DNA of 64,000 nucleotides from Caulobacterales bacterium. Lineage in GTDB: Bacteria > Pseudomonadota > Alphaproteobacteria > Caulobacterales > Parvularculaceae. Positions 27,442 to 35,714 of this stretch are shown here, in pieces; the first letter of the stretch is position 1; each line of letters opens with the position of its first letter. Position numbers and translations under genes: made by a program. Under the pieces are notes generated by a model. The model ran no database searches, had not been told where the DNA came from, and worked only from the letters and a program-made list of their open reading frames with translations. The stretch covers positions 186,001-250,000 of the forward strand of contig JACKIL010000002.1 in assembly GCA_020638525.1 (NCBI GenBank), read 5' to 3'.

Positions 27442-28779
27442 CTAATCTTCGCCTTCCGGAATAAGGCGGCTGGCGTCGATCCCGAGGGCGTCCGGATTGA
27501 GGACGCCGACGGCGGCGAGAAGCGCGAACGCCGCCACACGCTCATTGCGCTCGGCGTTGGAGAGGCTGACCTTCGCGTTCAGGAATTCCTGCTCGGCGTC
27601 GAGCACGTCGAGGGTCGTGCGTGTGCCAAGCTGGGCCTCGCGGCGCACGCCGGTGAGCGCGAGCTCGTTCGCCGAAACCTGCGTCTTGGCCGACTCGATT
27701 GTCTGGCGCGCAGCGATGAGCTGCTGATAGGCGGCTGTCGTCGTACGCTCCGCCGTGCGTTCAGCTTCGGAGACGCTCTCGATCGCGCTGTCATGAAGCG
27801 CCCTCGCCTCCCGCACGCGGGAGAGATTGAGACCGCCGAGGAAAATCGGAACGGAGGCGCGAACGCCGTAAGAGAACGTTTCGTCGCGGTCGACGAAGCT
27901 GCTCGGTTGATCAGCATACTGATATTGCGCGGTCGCCGAGATCGACGGCAGGAACGCGCCCTTCGCGATCGAGACCTGCTTCTTGGCCGCGTCTTCCTGT
28001 TCGCGCGCGGCGATCACCGTCGGCGAATAGTCGTTGGCGAGCGCGAGCGCAGTGTCGAGCGATTCCGGAAGCTCCGGCAGCGGCGACGACGCATCGAGCG
28101 TTCCCGGCGCATTGCCGACAAGTTCCGCATAGACGGCGCGGCTGATCGCGAGTTGCGCCTGTGAGGCCGCAAGCTGGGCGCGGGACTGCGCAAGGCGCGC
28201 ATCGGCCTGCGCGACGTCGGTCTTCGTTACTTCGCCGACTTCGAAGCGCAGTTCGGCTTCAGCCTTCTGGCGCACCAGAACGTCGACATTGTTGAGGTTC
28301 GAATCGTAATTCGCCATGTCGCGCACGACATCGAAATAAGCGGTCGCAACGCGCTGGAGAACGTCCTGCTCCACCGCGGCGAGCCTGGCGCCGCCAGCGC
28401 GCGCGCGGGCGCGGGCCTGACGGATGGCGTTGAGATTGCGGAAGCCGGTGAACAAAGGCTGCTGGGCCGAAACGCCGGCCGTCAGCGGATTGAGTTCGCT
28501 CGTCACCGCCTGGCCGCCAGTGTCGACGACAAGCGGGTTGAAGTTCTGCGTGTCTTTGAGATGCGAGTACGAACCGTCCGCCTGAATTTGCGGCAGCGCG
28601 TTCGCCCAGGCCTGCGCTTTCAGCTCTTCGGTCGCGCGAAGCCGGGCGCGTTCGGCGCGGATCGTCGGGTTCGACTGATAGGCGAGCGCCAGCGCGTCCT
28701 CGAGCGTCTCGGCGAAGGCCGCCTGCGGCCCCGCGAGGCACAGGGCGACAGCGGCGAGTAAACACGCTTTAAGCTTCAT
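27442..28779 (-). CDS. tolC: TolC-family outer-membrane channel
   Basis: A 445-aa outer-membrane efflux/secretion duct. Signal peptide ends AAFA; the mature part begins ETLEDALALAYQSNPTIRAER, the hallmark of the family, and continues with long heptad helices (QADARLAQSRAQLAASQAQL) and a second repeat from LALANDYSPTVIAAREQ. No partner ABC or RND pump genes are adjacent, so it probably serves several systems. Start at ATG 28779 gives a proper signal peptide. Confidence 0.9.
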   Translation of the reverse strand: MKLKACLLAAVALCLAGPQAAFAETLEDALALAYQSNPTIRAERARLRATEELKAQAWANALPQIQADGSYSHLKDTQNFNPLVVDTGGQAVTSELNPLTAGVSAQQPLFTGFRNLNAIRQARARARAGGARLAAVEQDVLQRVATAYFDVVRDMANYDSNLNNVDVLVRQKAEAELRFEVGEVTKTDVAQADARLAQSRAQLAASQAQLAISRAVYAELVGNAPGTLDASSPLPELPESLDTALALANDYSPTVIAAREQEDAAKKQVSIAKGAFLPSISATAQYQYADQPSSFVDRDETFSYGVRASVPIFLGGLNLSRVREARALHDSAIESVSEAERTAERTTTAAYQQLIAARQTIESAKTQVSANELALTGVRREAQLGTRTTLDVLDAEQEFLNAKVSLSNAERNERVAAFALLAAVGVLNPDALGIDASRLIPEGED

Positions 28780-28917
28780 GACTCGGACCCCTTCAACCTC
28801 AGGACGCAAAGCAAATCTGGGCCGATTCCCTTAACCATAAGGCGCGGCTCTTTTGCTGCGATGCTACCGAGATTGGGACTCTAGCAAAATGGTCAATCGC
28901 AGGCGCTTAATATTCTT

Positions 28918-29571
28918 CTAGAAAACAAAAGTTTTAGGAATCTCAAACTCCGGAAGAACGACTGCGGCCCGGGCGTCGAAAACCTCGCGCGGCGCGACTG
29001 CGCCGGCGCTTTTCGTATAGACGACGCCGCGGGAAACGCCGCGATTGCGCAAAATGGTCGCAAGCCGCCCGCCTTCCTTCAATTGGGCGAGAAGCGTCTC
29101 CGGAACGGCCCCGACAGCGCCGCCGATGAAGATGAGGTCGAACGGGCCCTGCTTTGCCGCGCCCGCCTTCAGATCGCCCGTGATGACGGCCGCATTGTTG
29201 ATATCGAGCGAGAGAAGATTGTCCTGCGCGGCGCCCGCCAGCGCCTCGTCCGATTCGACGGCGACGACCATTTCGGCGAGCGAGGCGATGACCGCGGTCG
29301 AATATCCCGTCCCGCAGCCGATATCGAGAACGACGTCGGAGGCTTCAGGATTGGCGGCGGCGAGGAGTTTCGAGAAGTCCCGCGCCGTCAGCATCCGGCG
29401 GCCCGGCGCGTAGGAAAGTTCGCGCTCGACATAGGCCTGATCGCGCAAATCGCCCGGCAGGAAGACTTCGCGCGGGATGCGCGCCATCGCATCCTGAACG
29501 CGGCGGCTCGTGACGTCGTTCGTCCGAACCTGGCTCTCAACCATATGCTTGCGCGCGGCGGCGTAATCCAT
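28918..29571 (-). CDS. pcm: Protein-L-isoaspartate O-methyltransferase
   Basis: A 217-aa SAM-dependent methyltransferase that starts repair of isoaspartyl residues. Motifs: MVESQVRTNDVTSRRVQDAM at the N terminus, VFLPGDLRDQAYVERELSYA, and the SAM loop VVLDIGCGTGYSTAVIA. The ATG at 29571 is used. Its order next to tolC is common in alphaproteobacteria. Its minus-strand start lies about 160 bases from tRNA-Cys, which is divergent. Confidence 0.9.
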   Translation of the reverse strand: MDYAAARKHMVESQVRTNDVTSRRVQDAMARIPREVFLPGDLRDQAYVERELSYAPGRRMLTARDFSKLLAAANPEASDVVLDIGCGTGYSTAVIASLAEMVVAVESDEALAGAAQDNLLSLDINNAAVITGDLKAGAAKQGPFDLIFIGGAVGAVPETLLAQLKEGGRLATILRNRGVSRGVVYTKSAGAVAPREVFDARAAVVLPEFEIPKTFVF

Positions 29572-29660
29572 CGCTTTTCGCCTCTGATCTGGGACGCCTG
29601 CGGGATTACATGCGCCGGGCCGGTCGCGCAACGCGGCCCCTGTTTTTGGCGCGATTTTTT

Positions 29661-29689
29661 TTGACCCGCCGCAAGGCCCGCGCTATGAG
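29661..29689 (+). promoter_or_regulatory. Promoter of tRNA-Cys
   Basis: A TTGACC box (29661-29666), a 17-base spacer, and TATGAG (29684-29689), about 40 bases upstream of the mature tRNA 5' end. Position and spacing fit a sigma-70-type promoter. Confidence 0.65.
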
Positions 29690-29728
29690 GTCGCTCCCCC
29701 GCGGCCGGCCAGCCGCGAATGCACCCGG

Positions 29729-29802
29729 GGCCACGTGGCGGAGTGGTGACGCAGCGGCCTGCAAAGCCGTGTACGCCGGTTCGATTCCGGCCGTGGCCTC
29801 CA
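29729..29802 (+). tRNA. trnC: tRNA-Cys (anticodon GCA)
   Basis: A 74-base cloverleaf with encoded CCA (29800-29802). The acceptor stem GGCCACG (29729-29735) pairs with CGTGGCC (29792-29798) and the discriminator is T. The anticodon loop CTGCAAA has GCA at 29761-29763. The T arm is GCCGG-TTCGATT-CCGGC. A tyrosine integrase gene begins 52 bases downstream on the opposite strand, so the 3' half of this gene is the likely island attachment site. Confidence 0.95.
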
Positions 29803-29854
29803 TCATTCAGAAATATACATTTGTATTCAACGCATTACCGCAATCGCTAGACAC

Positions 29855-30907
29855 TCATTTGATGCCGCTAGACAGTTTTTGTTCGAAATGCGTTCCCGCC
29901 ACCTTATTCATCGCTGCCTTGGCGTTCCGTTTCTGATCGGCGTCCGCCGTGTATCGTTGAACCTCGCGGAGTGAACGATGACCGAGAATTGCCATGATTT
30001 CATGAGCTGTCGCCCCAGCTTCTGCGAGACGTCGGCCGGCAGCTTTGCGCAATCCGTGCGCCGACAGGCCAAGCGAGACCTGTGCCGCTTCACGTTTTCG
30101 TCGAAACCAATTGTCTAAGCCGCCTTTGGTGTAGGGCTGGCCCGTTTGGCGCTGTAATAATGCAAGGCCCGAAGTTGGCACAGCGGCTAATGACGCCAGC
30201 AATTGTGGGTGGATAGGCACCCAAAGTTCGGCGCCAGTTTTTTCCTGAACAACGCGAATAGCACCATCGCGAATATGCGTCCGCATCATTGCTGCGACGT
30301 CGCCGATCCTCTGTCCCGTGTGCAAGAACAAATCGAAAGCTAAGCGCTCTTTCGTACCGGTCGGCCATCTTTTCTCAAATTTAGAAATTTCCTCCTCCGG
30401 CCAAGCTTCATGTCCAGACCCTTCGCGAAACTTTTTCACGAGCCGTGCCGGATTCGTTTCAATAAGTTCCTCATCAATAGCGACGTCAAGAAGCTGCCTC
30501 AGCAATTGGAGCCAGCGGTTCGCCTGAGCCGGTGTGTCCGCCATGTCTGCCATCTGCTTTTTGATCCAGCTCTTAGGCAATAGCGCTACTGGTTTGTCAC
30601 CATGCTTTTCACGGAGTCGTTCGAGAATTCGCCTGCGCGGCGCCTGCGATGATACTTTCAACTCACGCCATTGTTCGGAAACATAATAGGCAGTAATTAA
30701 AGCGTTGAGGCTTCCTGTTTTTGGCTTTGGTCCGACACTAACTTTCTTGGATTTAGTCCCGGCAAGCGCTGCCGCATATGCGGCGATGAATTCAGGCGAG
30801 CCGGGTTCGGACGGTAATGGAACTCTATAAGTACCGCGCCGAAAATATCGCCGCAATTTCCCTCGATTGTCTCGATATTCTTGAACGTAGGGAAAACGTT
30901 TCCCCAT
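29855..30907 (-). CDS. int: Tyrosine-type site-specific integrase
   Basis: A phage/ICE-type integrase of 350 aa (357 if the upstream ATG at 30928 is used). An N-terminal core-binding domain (LNALITAYYVSEQWRELK) precedes the catalytic domain with R (LFLHTGQRIGDVAAM), H-x-x-R (LSAHGLRKAAGRRLA), H (AILGHRSLREVQ) and the nucleophile Y (QRYTADAD). Its C terminus faces tRNA-Cys, the usual arrangement for an integrase next to its attachment site. A Xis-like gene lies directly upstream. Confidence 0.92.
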   Translation of the reverse strand: MGKRFPYVQEYRDNRGKLRRYFRRGTYRVPLPSEPGSPEFIAAYAAALAGTKSKKVSVGPKPKTGSLNALITAYYVSEQWRELKVSSQAPRRRILERLREKHGDKPVALLPKSWIKKQMADMADTPAQANRWLQLLRQLLDVAIDEELIETNPARLVKKFREGSGHEAWPEEEISKFEKRWPTGTKERLAFDLFLHTGQRIGDVAAMMRTHIRDGAIRVVQEKTGAELWVPIHPQLLASLAAVPTSGLALLQRQTGQPYTKGGLDNWFRRKREAAQVSLGLSAHGLRKAAGRRLAEAGATAHEIMAILGHRSLREVQRYTADADQKRNAKAAMNKVAGTHFEQKLSSGIK

Positions 30908-30929
30908 ATTATCGCTTCCTCCCGACACG

Positions 30930-31235
30930 CTAATCCAATTCTACATCCCAAGGGTTTGTGGACTCGCTCAGCTCACCCTCATGAGGCAATTCACTGAATG
31001 CGGCGTCTAATTCGGACCGATCCCACAGCTTGCGACCGCCATGAATTCTGGGTTTTGGCATCGTCCCTTCTTTTACCATCTGGTCGAACTTCGTTCCACC
31101 AATTCCAATATAGGCTGCCGCCACTTCACGGCATAATCCGCGCGGCGGCAGACTCGAGGGAAGCACAGAAGATCGCGACACTTGATGCCGAAGGTTCACG
31201 CCTACGAACGAATTCGCTGTTTCAAGTTTTCCCAT
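30930..31235 (-). CDS. AlpA/excisionase-like DNA-binding protein
   Basis: A 101-aa protein. The central part (LPPRGLCREVAAAYIGIGGT, then KFDQMVKEGTMPKPRIHGGR and KLWDRSELDAAF) matches the short winged-helix fold of AlpA/Xis-type recombination directionality factors. It ends within a few bases of the integrase start, consistent with co-expression and with a role in excision control. The first 25 residues look non-conserved, so the true start may be internal. Confidence 0.72.
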   Translation of the reverse strand: MGKLETANSFVGVNLRHQVSRSSVLPSSLPPRGLCREVAAAYIGIGGTKFDQMVKEGTMPKPRIHGGRKLWDRSELDAAFSELPHEGELSESTNPWDVELD

Positions 31236-31273
31236 GGCATTGACTCACAATAGCATTGCCGAAGCAAGCAAAT

Positions 31274-31591
31274 TTAGCGTTGAGATGAGGACCGTTTCCA
31301 CACGAGCGCGCTCGTCTCGCCATCACCGGAGAACAGTGCGGCGCGGACTGGCGCGGCGAAGGCCGGGTCGTCGATCTCGACGCGCAGAAATTCCTGTCCG
31401 TCCTCGCCTTTGGCTTTCGCCTTCCAGGCTGCGCCGAATTCCCGGTCGCCTGCGACAATTTTGAAGTCCGGCGCCTTGTCATTGCCGTTCCTGTCGTTGG
31501 CGACGAACGTCGCCTTTATGTTGATGGTCATGGTGCGGATCGAACCGGCATAGCCATCATCTGTCTTCTTGAATGTTCCGATAACGGTCAT
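31274..31591 (-). CDS. DUF736 family protein
   Basis: A 105-aa protein of DUF736, a small single-domain family common on alphaproteobacterial conjugative elements. It starts MTVIGTFKKTDDGYAGSIRT and contains NIKATFVANDRNGNDKAPDF and ALFSGDGETSALVWKRS. The ATG at 31591 overlaps the end of the DUF2274 gene. Function unknown; it is a useful marker for trb-type integrative elements. Confidence 0.85.
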   Translation of the reverse strand: MTVIGTFKKTDDGYAGSIRTMTINIKATFVANDRNGNDKAPDFKIVAGDREFGAAWKAKAKGEDGQEFLRVEIDDPAFAAPVRAALFSGDGETSALVWKRSSSQR

Positions 31592-31595
31592 CGAG

Positions 31596-31832
31596 TTACT
31601 CCTTTCCACTGTCAGGCTTGCGAAGCGATTTGCGGGCGCGTTTGAACGCCGTGTCCGAATTCAGGAAGCGTTCGATCATCAGCGCGGCGAGTTCGCCGAT
31701 AGGCGTCTTGCGGCCGAATTCGCGCGCATGAATTTCAGCATAGTCGTGAAGGGCGTCGGCGACGTCTGGCGGCAGTGACGCCGTGACCTTGACTGGCTTG
31801 CACTCTGGGATAGCGCCGATCTTCAGGCTCAT
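31596..31832 (-). CDS. DUF2274 family protein
   Basis: A 78-aa protein of DUF2274, typically encoded directly after trbI in trb clusters. VKVTASLPPDVADALHDYAE resembles a ribbon-helix-helix/antitoxin-like fold. Its start overlaps the trbI stop by 4 bases and its end abuts DUF736. Function unknown. Confidence 0.82.
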   Translation of the reverse strand: MSLKIGAIPECKPVKVTASLPPDVADALHDYAEIHAREFGRKTPIGELAALMIERFLNSDTAFKRARKSLRKPDSGKE

Positions 31833-33100
31833 CGCGCCGCCCTCCCCTGTTCGTAGGGTCTCAGCACCAGATCCTTGTTGACGATGACGCGCAACGGCCA
31901 GCCGGGCCTGATCTTTATGGTCGGCTGGATGTCGAGATTGCGCTGGACGATGCGCTGGCCTGCCTGGTTCGCGGAATTCTGCGCCGACTCCCGCAGGGCT
32001 TCGACGATGTCGCTTTCTGAACTGTCGAAGGAAAGCTCGGTGCCGACGCCCAGCAGCGTTGAAAGCACAATCCCTTTCAACAGGCGGAAGGTATGGAAGT
32101 CGACCTCATCACGTAGCCCCGAATACCCGGCGACATCGCTCGCCGGCAGATTGTCGATCCGGATCGAGGCACCGTCGGGATAAATGATGCGCGTCCAGAC
32201 CAGGAGCGCCCGCGACTGGCCAAAGGCGATAACGCTGTCGTAGTGGCCGATGAGCCGCGCGCCCTGGGGCACGAGAAGATATTGTCCCGTGACGGTGTCA
32301 TAGACGTTCTGCGTCACCTGCGCGATGACCGTGCCGGGCAAGTCCGAATTCACGCCGGTGATCAGGCTTACCGGAATGACCGTCCCCGCCATCACCTCAA
32401 AGGGCGTCACCGGGTCCTCGATCGCATACGGATTATCAGTCGAAACTTCAGCGCCCTCTTCCAGAAACTCGAGCTTCCTGATCTGACGGCTCGGGTCCTG
32501 CTCGCGCTCGGCGCCGAACGGTACCCGCGCCGATTGACGAATGCCAAAATCAAACGGCGAGCCCGCCAGCGATTGGGCTGGCTGCGCTTGCGCCGGAGTG
32601 GCGTCGTTGCGTGACGTAAGCTGAAAGAATACGCCCGCTTCCCGCGCTTCGGTCGCGATCTGCGCCTCGCGCAGGGCGGCCTCGCGCGCGGCGTCGGCCT
32701 CGGGCGAATTCCGGAAGGGCGTCGCTGATAGCGCGGCGTAATTCGGCTTGCCGAGATAGCCGTCCTCGCCCGACGCCGCGACCGCCTGTTCCGCCTGCAA
32801 CAGGGCTGCACCCAGATCGCCCGGCAAAGGCGGGCCCAGTTGCGGCTTCACCTCGGCATAGGATTTCGGGAGCGCCTCTAGTCCTTCCGCCGTCGGCTTG
32901 GTATCTACATTGTAGAGTTCCTTTGCCTTCGCCTCGCCGATGGCGCGCGGCGGCTTCAGCGCGACGCTCATGGCGCCGAAGATGAGAAGCGCGGCGCCGC
33001 CGGCGGCAACCATCAGCGCATTACGGTTGAGGCGCGTTACGGGCCGCGGCCTTGCGCGCAGCGCCAGCGCTTCGGGTTCTTCCTTGGGGCTCGCCGACAT
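31829..33100 (-). CDS. trbI: Conjugal transfer protein TrbI (VirB10 family)
   Basis: A 423-aa VirB10-type scaffold of a type IV secretion channel. It has a short cytoplasmic tail, one membrane segment (NALMVAAGGAALLIFGAMSV), a proline-containing periplasmic linker, and the C-terminal TrbI domain (VMAGTVIPVSLITGVNSDLP, YLLVPQGARLIGHYDSVIAF). The gene is intact and coupled to trbG upstream. With trbF broken and no trbE, trbL or relaxase genes visible here, it probably has no working machine to join. Confidence 0.92.
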   Translation of the reverse strand: MSASPKEEPEALALRARPRPVTRLNRNALMVAAGGAALLIFGAMSVALKPPRAIGEAKAKELYNVDTKPTAEGLEALPKSYAEVKPQLGPPLPGDLGAALLQAEQAVAASGEDGYLGKPNYAALSATPFRNSPEADAAREAALREAQIATEAREAGVFFQLTSRNDATPAQAQPAQSLAGSPFDFGIRQSARVPFGAEREQDPSRQIRKLEFLEEGAEVSTDNPYAIEDPVTPFEVMAGTVIPVSLITGVNSDLPGTVIAQVTQNVYDTVTGQYLLVPQGARLIGHYDSVIAFGQSRALLVWTRIIYPDGASIRIDNLPASDVAGYSGLRDEVDFHTFRLLKGIVLSTLLGVGTELSFDSSESDIVEALRESAQNSANQAGQRIVQRNLDIQPTIKIRPGWPLRVIVNKDLVLRPYEQGRAAR

Positions 33101-34080
33101 CAGGACCGCCGCTTCAGATCGGTGCGGATGATGCGGACAATGTCCTGGCTCTTCTCGCCGAGACGCAGTTCGGCGGCGGCAAACAGGCGATCCACAACAT
33201 AATAATTGCCGCGCATGCGATAATTGACGAGTTCCGGCTCGCCCTGCCGCGACAAGACAAAAAGCGGCGGCGCCTCGCCCTGTGCGATGTTTTCCGGGAA
33301 CTGAATGAACACCTGCTTGCCGTTGTCGAAGGCGCGAACGGGACGCCAGTGTGGCCGATCGCCTTCGATCTCGTAGCGGAACTTCAGATCATCGGGATCG
33401 ACAGCGGCGGCGATGACGGTCTCGGCAGCGTCGTTCGAGCGCTGCAGCTCATGGCGGCGTTTCACGAGCTGGTCCTGCGGATAAGTCCAGGAAATCGCCG
33501 CCATATAGGTCTCGCGGAAGGAGCGCATTTCTAGGTGATAGGCGCGCCGGTCGGTGGCGATGACAAGATTGGTCGAGAGCCCCGGCGCGATGGGCTTCAC
33601 CAGGATGTGCACCTGCTCGCCACTTGCGCCGCCACTCGTGGTATCGCCGACGACCCAGCGCACCGTGTCGCCGGCGGAAACCGAATTCAGCCGTTCACCG
33701 GGTTCGAGCGCAATGTCGGTGACCTGTTCGGGCGCTGCGTATAGTCGGTAGAGCGCGCCCTGCATGTATGGATAGACCTGCACAGCGTTGAAGAAGCGGT
33801 CGAGGTCCGGCTCGATCTTGGCGCGCTCATTCGCCGTATCGATGCGCTCGAAGGGCCTGAGCGACGGCGCAGGCGCATCCTCTTCCTCGATGGGTTTCAA
33901 TTGTCCCGGCAGCGGGTACGGCGTCGCTGTCTCGATGACCTCGCGAACCGGGCGGCCGTCATCGAAATTCACGACCTTTGCCGGGCGCATGGGCGCGGCC
34001 TCGTCGAGGGAAATGTCCGGATACGTTGTTTCGCAGCCGATGAGCGCGAGCGTTGATACAACGAGGAATGAGCGCTTCAT
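33100..34080 (-). CDS. trbG: Conjugal transfer protein TrbG (VirB9 family)
   Basis: A 326-aa VirB9-type outer-ring component. An N-terminal lipobox ALIGC (Cys 16) suggests lipidation. The conserved C-terminal half includes TNLVIATDRRAYHLEMRSF and FPENIAQGEAPPLFVLS with NYRMRGNYYVVDRLFAAAEL. Its start overlaps the trbF stop by 4 bases and its stop shares a base with the trbI start, so the three genes were one translationally coupled operon. Confidence 0.92.
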   Translation of the reverse strand: MKRSFLVVSTLALIGCETTYPDISLDEAAPMRPAKVVNFDDGRPVREVIETATPYPLPGQLKPIEEEDAPAPSLRPFERIDTANERAKIEPDLDRFFNAVQVYPYMQGALYRLYAAPEQVTDIALEPGERLNSVSAGDTVRWVVGDTTSGGASGEQVHILVKPIAPGLSTNLVIATDRRAYHLEMRSFRETYMAAISWTYPQDQLVKRRHELQRSNDAAETVIAAAVDPDDLKFRYEIEGDRPHWRPVRAFDNGKQVFIQFPENIAQGEAPPLFVLSRQGEPELVNYRMRGNYYVVDRLFAAAELRLGEKSQDIVRIIRTDLKRRS

Positions 34081-34387
34081 GAGGGGTCTCCTGCGCTGAG
34101 GTCTTTCGACCAGTTGACGCCATGGACGTAGAGGCCGAGGGGATTCTTGTGCAGCGCCTCGGCGGTACGCGGCGGCGACAGCACAATCGTTAAATGGGCG
34201 GTGAAGCGTTCCTGTTTCCGGAACTGGCCGCCATTATAGGTTTTCTCGGTCCAGCGGATTTCGAAGGAGTCGTCAGAGGCGCGCACGACGCTCGTCACAT
34301 CGACATTGACGCTGCGCCGCCCGACATCGGCGAAGGGATCATTGTCGCGGGCGTAGTCATTCAGGGCCATGGCGCCGCGATCGGTGG
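34077..34387 (-). pseudogene. trbF: trbF, 3' remnant cut by an IS3-family element
   Basis: Only about the last 100 codons of trbF (VirB8-like) remain: DNDPFADVGRRSVNVDVTSV, then FEIRWTEKTYNGGQFRKQER and LGLYVHGVNWSKDLSAGDPS. These form the end of the periplasmic VirB8 domain. The N-terminal half with the membrane anchor is replaced by the left end of the IS at 34388. The missing half is not found next to either IS copy in the window. Confidence 0.85.
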
Positions 34388-34453
34388 TGGACTGCCCCTG
34401 AAATAGTGGTCCGATGAATCTGTTAGTCTTGGCTTTGAAAGAGGAGCTGAGAC

Positions 34454-34729
34454 ATGGCGAAAAGAGCCAAGCCGGAAGAGATCATTGCGAAGCTGCGTGA
34501 GGTTGAGGTCCGCCTCAGTCGTGGCGAGACGACGGGCCAGGCGGTTCGGGCTATCGGCGTCACTGAACAGACTTATTATCGCTGGCGCCGCGAATATGGC
34601 GGCATGGGCGTCGATCAGGCGCGCCGGCTGAAAGAGCTTGAGAAGGAGAACATGCGTCTTCGTAAGGCGGTCTCCGATCTGACGCTCGACAAGCTGATCC
34701 TCGCTGAGGCCGCCAAGGGAAACTTCTGA
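34454..34729 (+). CDS. IS3-family transposase OrfA, copy 1
   Basis: A 91-aa helix-turn-helix protein (QAVRAIGVTEQTYYRWRREY) followed by a leucine-zipper-like helix (RLKELEKENMRLRKAVSDL). It binds the IS ends. The final codons contain the heptamer G-GGA-AAC (34717-34723), a canonical X-XXY-YYZ slippery site that would shift ribosomes into the OrfB frame just before the TGA. Confidence 0.92.
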   Translation: MAKRAKPEEIIAKLREVEVRLSRGETTGQAVRAIGVTEQTYYRWRREYGGMGVDQARRLKELEKENMRLRKAVSDLTLDKLILAEAAKGNF

Positions 34730-35592
34730 GCCCTTCGCGTCGCCGGTCGTGTGTTGACCGGGTTGTTGAAGGGCTTGGCGTTACGGAACGTCGGGCCTGT
34801 GAGACGCTCGGTCAGCACCGATCGACCCAACGCAAGAAGCCGTGCGGCCGGCAGGGCGAGAAAGCGCTGTCCAAAGCGATCATCGCTCTTGCCGAACGGT
34901 TCGGCCGCTATGGCTATCGTCGCATCACCGCCTTGCTCCGGCGAGACGGCTGGCATGTGAACGAGAAGCGGGTCTACCGCATCTGGCGGCGCGAAGGGCT
35001 GAAAGTTCCCCAGAAACAACCAAAGCGCGGGCGTTTATGGCTGAATGACGGCTCCTGCGTGCGGCTGCGGCCGCAACATCGAAACCATGTATGGAGTTAC
35101 GACTTCGTCATGGATCGAACCCATGACGGCAAACCGTTCCGCATGCTGTGCGTCATTGATGAGTTCACGCGGGAATGCCTGGCGATCCGGGTGGAGCGAA
35201 GGCTCAATGCGAGGATCGTTCTTGAAGTGCTTGCTGATCTGTTCCTCACACATGGCCCGCCGGATCACATTCGTTCCGATAACGGCCCCGAGTTCATCGA
35301 GAAGGCGCTGCGCGCTTGGCTGGCGAGTCTTGGCGTCAAGACGCTCTACATCGAACCGGGAAGCCCTTGGGAGAACGGCTATTGCGAGAGCTTCAACTCC
35401 AAGCTCAGAGACGAGCTGCTTGCACGCGAAATCTTCTATACGATGAAGGAAGCCAAAACGCTGATCGAATGGTGGCGTGAGCACTTCAACACGTTTCGCC
35501 CGCATTCGTCGCTGGGTTATCAACCGCCGGCGCCGAAAGCCATCTTGCCAAAGCCCTTCATGCCGCCTTACGCTCAGGGCGTGGCGGCATGA
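34712..35592 (+). CDS. IS3-family transposase OrfB (DDE domain), copy 1
   Basis: Read in the -1 frame relative to OrfA, the frame is open from the slip site (KLLSPSRRRSCVDRVVEGLG) to 35592. An HTH_21-like region (ALAERFGRYGYRRITALLRR) precedes the rve integrase core with D (HVWSYDFVMD), D (DHIRSDNGPEFIEKAL) and E (NGYCESFNSKLRDELLARE). There is a TTG at 34933 but the natural product is most likely the OrfAB fusion. All catalytic residues are intact, so the element should be active. Confidence 0.9.
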
Positions 35593-35654
35593 ACGCCGTA
35601 CGACAACCCGCCGAGTCTAACAAATGGCTCGGAGCACCTCGATGGGTCAGGCCA

Positions 35655-35710
35655 CCGGCAACCGCGAATACGCCGATCATCATGCAGCCCTAAAGCAAAC
35701 AGGAAAATGA
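35655..35710 (+). pseudogene. Possible 3' stump of an unidentified gene
   Basis: Immediately after the IS right end the plus strand has an open frame of 18 codons (TGNREYADHHAALKQTGK) ending in TGA at 35708-35710. It resembles a protein C terminus more than random sequence, but is too short to identify. It overlaps the ribosome-binding region of the sulfatase gene. Confidence 0.25.
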
Positions 35711-35714
35711 AATT

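Larger units (their letters stand above)
34388..35654 (+). mobile_element. IS3-family insertion sequence, copy 1
   Basis: 1,267 bases. The ends are imperfect inverted repeats: the left end starts TGGACTGCCCCTGAAATAG and the complement of the right end starts TGGCCTGACCCATCGAGG; both later share TGTTAG-CT-GG positions. It encodes OrfA and OrfB with a -1 frameshift signal. The copy at 61195-62461 is its inverted twin: same length and the same predicted products in all frames compared. The bases flanking the two ends (gtgg and ccgg) do not form a target duplication. Confidence 0.92.
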
